From assembly GCA_017467985.1 (NCBI GenBank), contig JAFUJY010000069.1, positions 1 to 6,004 on the forward strand: a stretch of DNA of 6,004 nt, given 5' to 3'. The DNA comes from Bacillota bacterium. GTDB taxonomy: Bacteria; Bacillota; Clostridia; Lachnospirales; Bianqueaceae. Below are positions 1 to 4,875 of the stretch, one piece after another. How positions within the stretch are numbered: the first letter of the stretch is position 1; each line of letters starts with the position of its first letter. The notes beneath the pieces were generated by a model. The model saw only the letters and a list, made by a program, of their open reading frames with translations. It was not told the origin of the DNA and ran no database searches. Made by a program: the position numbers and the translations under genes.

Positions 1-204
1 ACGACCTTCCTTAATGGTGGTCGCAGCTACCTTAGCACCCTCAACATAAGGAGTACCAACCTTGGCTCCGTCTTCGGTGAAAACAGCCAGTACCTTATCA
101 AAGGTATAAGCTTCACCCTCAACCAGACCAAGCTTTTCAACAAATACAACGTCTCCTTCTTGTACCCGGTACTGCTTTCCGCCAGTCTCAATAACAGCGT
201 ACAT
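1..204 (-). CDS. rplU: 50S ribosomal protein L21 (N-terminal part, runs off the window)
   Basis: The 68 codons visible begin MYAVIETGGKQYRVQEGD and continue with the conserved DKVLAV segment and VGTPYVEGAKV, which is the signature N-terminal beta-rich portion of bacterial L21, a 23S rRNA-binding protein of the large subunit. The family is about 100 residues long, so roughly the last third lies before base 1; this is a window edge, not a truncation. The ATG at 202-204 is preceded by AAGGAGGTG (212-220), a full-length match to the anti-Shine-Dalgarno sequence, so the start is secure and high expression is expected. It has its own promoter and leader upstream. By family knowledge the next genes would be ysxB/prp, rpmA (L27) and obgE, but they are not in view. 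Confidence 0.97.
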   Translation of the reverse strand, partial: MYAVIETGGKQYRVQEGDVVFVEKLGLVEGEAYTFDKVLAVFTEDGAKVGTPYVEGAKVAATTIKEGR

Positions 205-284
205 ACTCAGGCACCTCCTTCTTTATAAAACTCGCCGATTACGGCAGCATTGGCATGCTTTTAAAGCCCCATCGTGCGGCAACA
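205..284 (-). promoter_or_regulatory. Structured 5' leader of rplU (candidate L21 leader)
   Basis: Between the predicted transcription start (about 284) and the rplU ATG lies an approximately 80-nt untranslated leader. On the minus strand it can form two directly adjacent small hairpins. One has a 5-bp perfect stem AGCAT/ATGCT with loop GCCA (246-259); the other has a 4-bp stem GCCG/CGGC with loop TAAT (234-245). A second GCCG lies upstream, in GCCGCACGATGGGGC, and could compete for the CGGC strand. Firmicutes commonly carry an autoregulatory L21 leader RNA before rplU (Rfam L21_leader), and position and size fit. I cannot run a covariance search, so membership of that family is inference. 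Confidence 0.5.
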
Positions 285-290
285 TAAGAT

Positions 291-319
291 ATAATATCAT
301 AATTAAATCAATATGTCAA
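291..319 (-). promoter_or_regulatory. Sigma-A type promoter for rplU
   Basis: The minus strand reads TTGACA (314-319, perfect -35), a 17-bp spacer, then TATTAT (291-296, 5 of 6 to the -10 consensus). The predicted start falls near 284. The -35 begins only 9 bases after the stop codon of the DUF2344-type gene (329-331), with no terminator in between, so rplU probably has its own strong initiation plus some read-through from the radical SAM operon. Confidence 0.85.
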
Positions 320-328
320 GCATAATTT

Positions 329-1042
329 TTAATTTTCTGCAAGAAGTTGCATTATTGTGAGCATAGCCTCGCCTTCTTGGCGATACAGATCAATTCTGCA
401 GATGGCCTCTTGTCCAGCTAGCTCGGGATGTCCGGCAGTTTCCCAGAATACCTTCATCATACGATCAGGCTTCAGGTTCTGTTCATTGGAACAAATACAC
501 CATAAGGTTAATGTGTGTTCATCACTTAATTCCAAGGACTGAATCAAAGGTTTAATATCCATGGTAACCTGCTTTTTGCGGCCGTGGAACTTCGCCAGCT
601 TAGTGATATTTACTTCTTTCAGCTGAAGAAATGCCTCCAGCCAGGCAGGATACTGCTGAGCGTATTCTGCGGGCAGGGTAATTTGATACTGGGCATGAGT
701 GGCCAGAGCCATAGCAGACTTGGTGCCTTCCGGCATATTGCGGCATTCCCATACCTGGAGTCCGGGAGGAAGCTGGGCATTTAAGGCGTCCAACAGTTCC
801 TGATTATTCCAGTCCGCAGCTAACTGCAGTTCCATATATTCTTTTTTGCCGGTGACACCCAGGGAAAGGGGCTGGGCAAAGGACATCTGTGGGTGGGGGT
901 TAAAGCCTTGAGAAAAAACTAGTTCAATACCGGCACGGCTCATGGCCCGCTGAAAAACGCGCAGCAGATCCAGATGACTGATAAAACGCAAACGTCCTTC
1001 TTTAGAAAAAGTTATACGCTTCTGATATCGAATGGGGTTCAT
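329..1042 (-). CDS. TIGR03936/DUF2344 family radical SAM-associated protein
   Basis: This 237-residue protein opens with the family hallmark: a KEGRLRFISHLDLLR segment (about residues 15-29) followed by FSQGFNPHPQMSFAQPLSLG (about 43-62), as in the DUF2344/TIGR03936 'radical SAM-linked' family. The biochemical role of the family is not established. Members occur next to, or fused to, the C-terminus of TIGR03960-type radical SAM proteins, which suggests they act on the same substrate or form a complex with them. Here the ATG overlaps the stop of the radical SAM gene as ATGA (1039-1042) and has its own AGGAGG eight bases upstream, so translation is probably coupled. The protein is predicted cytosolic, with no signal peptide or membrane helix. 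The stop TAA is at 329-331. In many Firmicutes an RNase E/G gene follows; here the rplU promoter follows directly. Confidence 0.92.
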   Translation of the reverse strand: MNPIRYQKRITFSKEGRLRFISHLDLLRVFQRAMSRAGIELVFSQGFNPHPQMSFAQPLSLGVTGKKEYMELQLAADWNNQELLDALNAQLPPGLQVWECRNMPEGTKSAMALATHAQYQITLPAEYAQQYPAWLEAFLQLKEVNITKLAKFHGRKKQVTMDIKPLIQSLELSDEHTLTLWCICSNEQNLKPDRMMKVFWETAGHPELAGQEAICRIDLYRQEGEAMLTIMQLLAEN

Positions 1043-2922
1043 TCCTCTCCCCTCCTCTCGCTAAAGCACAGACCACAGTCTGTAAATTTCATCATACCGC
1101 AGCCACTGCAATGTTCTTGACAATTGGGGGTGGATATTCCCTGCAAGGCCTTTTCGTATTCGCGACGCAGCCACTGTTTGCTCACGCCGTAGTCAATCAT
1201 ATCCCAAGGGAAGATTTCATCTGCCGGGCGCTCACGATGATTGTAATAATCCAGCTCCAGCCCACTTTCTTCAATGGCTTCCTTCCAGGCTTGTTCGTTG
1301 AAATGATCAGACCAGCTATCAAAGCGGCAGCCCTTTTGCCAAGCCAGGTAGATCAATTTAGAAGTACGACGGTCACCCCGGGCCAATAGACCTTCCAGAG
1401 TGCTCAGGAAGGAATCATGACAGTTATAACGAATCTTGCGATTGCGGATACGGCCATTTAAGAATTGCTGCTTATCCAGATAGTCCTGGGCAGTAGACTG
1501 GGGAGCCCACTGGAAGGCAGAAAAAGCCTTTGGAACAAAGAAGGAGGTACTGACTGTAATTTGTACATCTCTGGACCGTTGTTCCTTGGGAATATTATTC
1601 CAGGTGTCCAGAATTTTATAACCGAATTTGGCGATACCGTCGATATCTTCTTCAGTTTCGGTGGGAAGCCCCAGCATAAAATAGAGTTTGACTTTATCCC
1701 AGCCACCGGTAAAGGCAAGCTGGCAGCCACCCAGAATTTCTTCTTCGGTCAAACCTTTATTAATAACATCACGCAGACGCTGCGTTCCGGCTTCAGCAGC
1801 AAAAGTCAGACCGCTCTTTTTACCTTCAGCCAGCTTTTCCATTAGTCCGAGGGAAAAAGCATCTACACGCAGGGAGGGTAAGGAAATAGCCACATGGGGG
1901 AACTTTTCATGAAACTCAGTCATCAGTTCTTCCAGCCAGGGATAATCATCGGTACTCAGAGAAGTAAATGAAATTTCATCATAACCAGTATTCTTCATGA
2001 TTTCATCACACAGGGCAAGCACCTTTTCTTTGCTACGGAAACGAACCGGCTTATATACCTGACCGGCCTGGCAGAAACGGCAGCCATGGACACAGCCGCG
2101 GAAGATCTCCATCACGGCACGATCATGGACGGACTGCAGATAAGGAACAATGAGTTTTGTGGGATAATAGGACTCATCCAGATTGGCCACAATATCCTTG
2201 CGGATCTTGGCCGGAGCATCGGGACGGTTCGGGGTAATAGAACGAATGGACGGGGTATACTTGGCCCCTGCTGCGGGTTCGTCATTATATTCCACATCAT
2301 AAAAAGCAGGAACATAAATGGGCCCCAGGTCTAAGATTTTGGAGAGGAAGTCTCTGCGATGCCCGCCAGACGCTTTGTGAGCCTCATAGCGGTCGAAAAT
2401 CTCCTTGTATGATACTTCGCCCTCCCCCATGTAAAAGAAGTCTATAAAGGGCGCTAAAACCTCAGGATTGCTGGCTGTGGGACCACCTGCAATAACGATG
2501 GGATCTTCATCGGTACGGTCTGCCGCATACAGCGGGATCCCTGCCAAGTCCAGCACATTCAAAATGTTGGTAAAGGACATTTCGTACTGCAGGGTGAAGG
2601 CCAAAAAATCCATATCCTTTACGGGGGTAAAGGTTTCCAGAGTATATAGAGGAATATTCAGCTCCCGCATCTTGGCTTCCATATCGGGCCAGGGGGCAAA
2701 TACTCGCTCACAATACACATTATCGTTACGGTTAAAATCACCGTACAACAGCTGTGTTCCCAGATGGGACATACCTACCTCGTAAACATCAGGAAAGCAA
2801 AAAGCAATTCGGACAGGAATATTCTCGGGATCCTTGCGAATCGAGTTAACCTCTCCTCCAATATATCGAGCCGGTTTTTCTACCTGTAACAATACTTGAT
2901 CCGGCACAGATACTCGTTTCAT
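1039..2922 (-). CDS. TIGR03960-like B12-binding-domain radical SAM protein
   Basis: This 627-residue protein has an N-terminal cobalamin-binding-like Rossmann region (about residues 35-175, including PDVYEVGMSHLGTQLLY and VIAGGPTASNPE). A radical SAM core (about 255-500) follows, with the [4Fe-4S] motif CVHGCRFC: Cys277, Cys281 and Cys284 in CxxxCxxC spacing. In the B12-like part the position equivalent to His of DxHxxG is Tyr47 (D45-V-Y-E-V-G50), so base-off cobalamin ligation by His is not expected. The C-terminus holds a compact Cys cluster (601, 605, 608, 616, 619) that could bind an extra Fe-S cluster or zinc. The start ATG has AGGAGG six bases upstream. Domain order and length match the TIGR03960 family, whose substrate is unknown. 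The gene lies 18 bases after the small membrane protein gene and overlaps the DUF2344-type partner by 4 bases, so the three probably form one transcript. Confidence 0.94.
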   Translation of the reverse strand: MKRVSVPDQVLLQVEKPARYIGGEVNSIRKDPENIPVRIAFCFPDVYEVGMSHLGTQLLYGDFNRNDNVYCERVFAPWPDMEAKMRELNIPLYTLETFTPVKDMDFLAFTLQYEMSFTNILNVLDLAGIPLYAADRTDEDPIVIAGGPTASNPEVLAPFIDFFYMGEGEVSYKEIFDRYEAHKASGGHRRDFLSKILDLGPIYVPAFYDVEYNDEPAAGAKYTPSIRSITPNRPDAPAKIRKDIVANLDESYYPTKLIVPYLQSVHDRAVMEIFRGCVHGCRFCQAGQVYKPVRFRSKEKVLALCDEIMKNTGYDEISFTSLSTDDYPWLEELMTEFHEKFPHVAISLPSLRVDAFSLGLMEKLAEGKKSGLTFAAEAGTQRLRDVINKGLTEEEILGGCQLAFTGGWDKVKLYFMLGLPTETEEDIDGIAKFGYKILDTWNNIPKEQRSRDVQITVSTSFFVPKAFSAFQWAPQSTAQDYLDKQQFLNGRIRNRKIRYNCHDSFLSTLEGLLARGDRRTSKLIYLAWQKGCRFDSWSDHFNEQAWKEAIEESGLELDYYNHRERPADEIFPWDMIDYGVSKQWLRREYEKALQGISTPNCQEHCSGCGMMKFTDCGLCFSERRGEE

Positions 2923-2940
2923 ATGAAACCTCCTCTTCAG

Positions 2941-3153
2941 TTAAGAAAATTTTTTGATCATTTGGAAAATATCAGACATCCGGAAGGATTGTCGGGATAG
3001 ATAGATCATTAGCTCCTCTATCCATTCCGGATGAAAAGATCGAATCATAAATAGTGCCGACAGTAACGCAATACTGAGGGCAGCCTGAAACCAGTGACAA
3101 AAAAGTGAGGGATCCTCCGGCACAGTACGCCGAAGATATTGTGAAGAACGCAT
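2941..3153 (-). CDS. Small single-pass membrane protein (unrecognised)
   Basis: With the ATG at 3151-3153 this encodes 70 residues: a basic N-terminus (R2, R8, R9), one hydrophobic helix at about residues 18-37 (from FCHWFQ to LFMI), and a short amphipathic tail ending MIKKFS. The predicted topology is N-in, C-out. I chose this start because AGGGGA lies eight bases upstream (3162-3167). The alternative ATG at 3198 abuts the T-tract of the mgsA terminator and has no ribosome-binding site. I do not recognise the family. Its position between mgsA and the radical SAM gene is where related genomes often carry a membrane-anchored M23/SpoIVFA-type peptidase. The helix plus juxtamembrane tail could be the anchor remnant of such a protein with the enzymatic domain lost, but that is inference. 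The radical SAM gene begins 18 bases after its TAA. Confidence 0.6.
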   Translation of the reverse strand: MRSSQYLRRTVPEDPSLFCHWFQAALSIALLSALFMIRSFHPEWIEELMIYLSRQSFRMSDIFQMIKKFS

Positions 3154-3198
3154 GATGAGTATCCCCTTTTTTTCTTTAATATACGCTGGCTGTGTCAT

Positions 3199-3226
3199 AA
3201 AAAGAACCTGCGGATATTCCGCAGGT
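3199..3226 (-). terminator. Intrinsic terminator after mgsA
   Basis: The minus strand forms a perfect 9-bp stem ACCTGCGGA/TCCGCAGGT with a 3-nt ATA loop, followed by TCTTTTT (3199-3205). It starts 20 bases after the mgsA stop codon. The GC-rich stem and T-tract are textbook for Rho-independent termination and would end the PBP-rodA-mgsA transcript here, at least partially. Confidence 0.9.
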
Positions 3227-3246
3227 ATTTAAGCGGTTTTGGAAAA

Positions 3247-3639
3247 TTATTTGTACATGTTACGCCAATCCAGATCACCATTTTCCATGCCAAGAACCAG
3301 CATCTCAGCGGATGCCAGATTTGTAGCGACAGGGATATTATGCATATCACATAACTTAATAATCTGTGCCAGGTCAGGCTCATTCATCGGGGCAGAAGGA
3401 TCCCGCAGAATAATCACCAGGTCAATATCATTACTGGAAATCTGAGCTCCCAGCTGCTGAGCACCGCCTAAGGGGCCTGCCAGATACTTGTGAACAGGAA
3501 GATTGGTCACTTCTTCAATAAGACGCCCGGTACTTCCGGTAGCATACAAAGTATGCTTATGTAGAATGTGCCGATAAGCAATGCAGAAGTTCTGCATTAA
3601 GTTTTTCTTGTTGTTGTGTGCTGCCAATGCGATGTTCAA
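3247..3639 (-). CDS. mgsA: Methylglyoxal synthase homologue with altered active site
   Basis: The 130-residue product matches methylglyoxal synthase, which converts dihydroxyacetone phosphate to methylglyoxal and phosphate. Shared features are IALAAH with Lys12 (E. coli Lys23), LYATGSTG (phosphate-binding loop), LAGPLGG.QQLGA, DLVIILRDP and NIPVATNLASAE. Length is close to the Bacillus enzyme. Key residues differ: E. coli Asp71 (catalytic base) is Ala60, His98 is Asn86 with the preceding loop one residue shorter, Asp20 is Asn9, and Arg107 is Lys95. Asp91 and Asp101 equivalents (Asp80, Asp89) remain. Catalysis is therefore doubtful, and it may be a degenerate or repurposed MGS-fold protein; the symbol is given for homology only. 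The start is TTG (3637-3639), supported by AGGAGGG eight bases upstream that overlaps the rodA TAG stop, so translation is probably coupled to rodA. Confidence 0.9.
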   Translation of the reverse strand: MNIALAAHNNKKNLMQNFCIAYRHILHKHTLYATGSTGRLIEEVTNLPVHKYLAGPLGGAQQLGAQISSNDIDLVIILRDPSAPMNEPDLAQIIKLCDMHNIPVATNLASAEMLVLGMENGDLDWRNMYK

Positions 3640-3646
3640 CGTAAAG

Positions 3647-3653
3647 CCCTCCT
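3647..3653 (-). promoter_or_regulatory. Ribosome-binding site fixing the TTG start of mgsA
   Basis: AGGAGGG on the minus strand lies seven bases before the TTG codon at 3637-3639. It shares bases with the TAG stop of rodA (3652-3654). No ATG is available that would retain the N-terminal IALAAH strand of the MGS fold, so this site decides the start. Confidence 0.8.
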
Positions 3654-4815
3654 AGATATTTTTGTATTTGGTAGTTTGGGTACGAATACCTGCGTAGACG
3701 TGCATTACAAGACCGATACCGGCCATGTTAGAAACCAAGGAACTTAACCCATAACTCATAAATGGTAAAGGAATACCGGTATTGGGGAGTACTGCTGTGG
3801 TTACACCAATATGGATAAAGGACTGCATGGCAATCCAGGTGGCTACACCAACGCAGATTAGTTTGCCAAATAGATCCTGTGCTTTTGACGCAATCCATAA
3901 AATACGACAAATCATGATCGTAAGTAAGGCAAACATACAACTGGCACCTAAAAAGCCCAATTCCTCTCCCAGAATGCCAAATAAAAAGTCGGTCATGGGT
4001 ACAGGAACCAAATCGTTGCCGTTAAATAAACCTAAGCCCATCAGTCCACCAGAACTAATGGCGTATTTGGAACGTAATGTTTGATAAGCGTAGTCTTGAG
4101 AATAACTTTCCGGATCAAAGAATGCCCAAATACGAGTAGCCTGATAATCTGTTAAGATCTTAGGACCATCGGGAGAATAGGCATCGCTTAAAATAACGTA
4201 TAAGGCAATGGCAACAACAAAAATAGCAGTTGCAATATATCTCCAGTCCAAACCGGAACAGAATAAAATCGCAGCACCAATACAAAGCATAACAATGGAT
4301 GTGGAAAGGTCAGGCTCTTCCATAACCAGCAAAACCGGAACTGCCAACAATACTGCATAAATGGCTAATGTTGCTGGCTTGTTGATGGTCTCTGACCGCA
4401 AGTCACAGAATCGAGATAAAGAGACGATCATAAAAAACTTAGCGAACTCAGAAGGCTGCAGATTGAAACCGCCTATAAAAGGCAGCCAGCGGCGAACATC
4501 CGCCTCTTCTCCTGCATCCGTAGTACCCACACCTACCAAAAGAACCAAAACTAACAGAAACAGCATTCCGAGATAAGCGGGAACAGACAAAAACTTTAAA
4601 AGTTCCCGACTCATAAATAAAATAATAAAAGTGGCAATAAGTCCCAGACAAAGGCCCAAAAACTGTCTCGTCATGATGGGACCAATAGAAAAATGATCCA
4701 GATCCAATTCCCAGCCACCGGCGCTTCCGATCATGATGATTCCAAAGATCACCATAAGTAGCACAACACTAAGCAAGGTAAAATCGATCTTATTCAGAAT
4801 ACGTTTCTCTGACAT
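3652..4815 (-). CDS. rodA: RodA/FtsW (SEDS) family peptidoglycan polymerase
   Basis: This 387-residue polytopic membrane protein has about ten hydrophobic segments and the SEDS landmarks in order: RRWLPFIGGFNLQPSEFAK (109-126), EEPDLSTS (166-173), YQATRIWAFFDPES (224-237), SKYAISSGGLMGLGLFNG (249-266), TDFLFGILGEELGF (275-288) and LPNTGIPLPFMSYG (343-356). Asp276 in TDF corresponds to the essential Asp of E. coli RodA (Asp262). SEDS proteins polymerise lipid II into glycan strands together with a class B PBP, and such a PBP gene lies immediately upstream. I chose the ATG at 4813-4815, which has GAAGAGG eight bases before it, over an in-frame TTG at 4843-4845 that lacks one. The usual SYGGSS motif near the C-terminus reads SYGLSS (Leu357). 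RodA rather than FtsW is inferred from context: mgsA and the radical SAM pair downstream and a PBP2-like partner upstream. Confidence 0.93.
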   Translation of the reverse strand: MSEKRILNKIDFTLLSVVLLMVIFGIIMIGSAGGWELDLDHFSIGPIMTRQFLGLCLGLIATFIILFMSRELLKFLSVPAYLGMLFLLVLVLLVGVGTTDAGEEADVRRWLPFIGGFNLQPSEFAKFFMIVSLSRFCDLRSETINKPATLAIYAVLLAVPVLLVMEEPDLSTSIVMLCIGAAILFCSGLDWRYIATAIFVVAIALYVILSDAYSPDGPKILTDYQATRIWAFFDPESYSQDYAYQTLRSKYAISSGGLMGLGLFNGNDLVPVPMTDFLFGILGEELGFLGASCMFALLTIMICRILWIASKAQDLFGKLICVGVATWIAMQSFIHIGVTTAVLPNTGIPLPFMSYGLSSLVSNMAGIGLVMHVYAGIRTQTTKYKNI

Positions 4816-4816
4816 C

Positions 4817-4845
4817 AGTATAACCTCTTCTCGCTTTTTTTTCAA
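4817..4845 (-). promoter_or_regulatory. Promoter-like sequence overlapping the rodA start
   Basis: The minus strand carries TTGAAA (4840-4845), a 17-bp spacer and TATACT (4817-4822), each 5 of 6 to consensus. The -10 ends one base before the rodA ATG, so a transcript would start just inside rodA and could not give full-length RodA; it could supply mgsA. It may equally be chance in an A-rich ribosome-binding region. Confidence 0.3.
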
Positions 4846-4875
4846 TAGAAAAATGACAAAAAATGAAAAATTCCC

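Noticed and set aside
1465..1845. Plus-strand 126-codon open frame inside the radical SAM gene
   Set aside because: It is wholly antisense to a strongly conserved coding region, has no recognisable domain and is explained by codon bias of the real gene.
2468..2785. Plus-strand 105-codon open frame antisense to the B12-like domain
   Set aside because: No family resemblance and no promoter or ribosome-binding site; a shadow of the minus-strand gene.
3154..3198. Upstream ATG (3198) giving an 85-residue version of the small membrane protein
   Set aside because: It directly follows the T-tract of the mgsA terminator, has no ribosome-binding site, and would add a polar stretch; the ATG at 3153 has AGGGGA at good spacing.
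3782..4084. Plus-strand 100-codon open frame antisense to rodA
   Set aside because: Composition mirrors the hydrophobic codons of RodA on the other strand; no independent coding evidence.
4816..4845. TTG start adding ten residues (KKKREEVIL...) to RodA
   Set aside because: No Shine-Dalgarno sequence precedes it, and the added codons contain the GAAGAGG that serves the ATG at 4815.
4846..4875. A/T-rich stretch between the PBP gene and rodA as a terminator
   Set aside because: It has T and A runs but no GC-rich inverted repeat, so I see no intrinsic terminator there.
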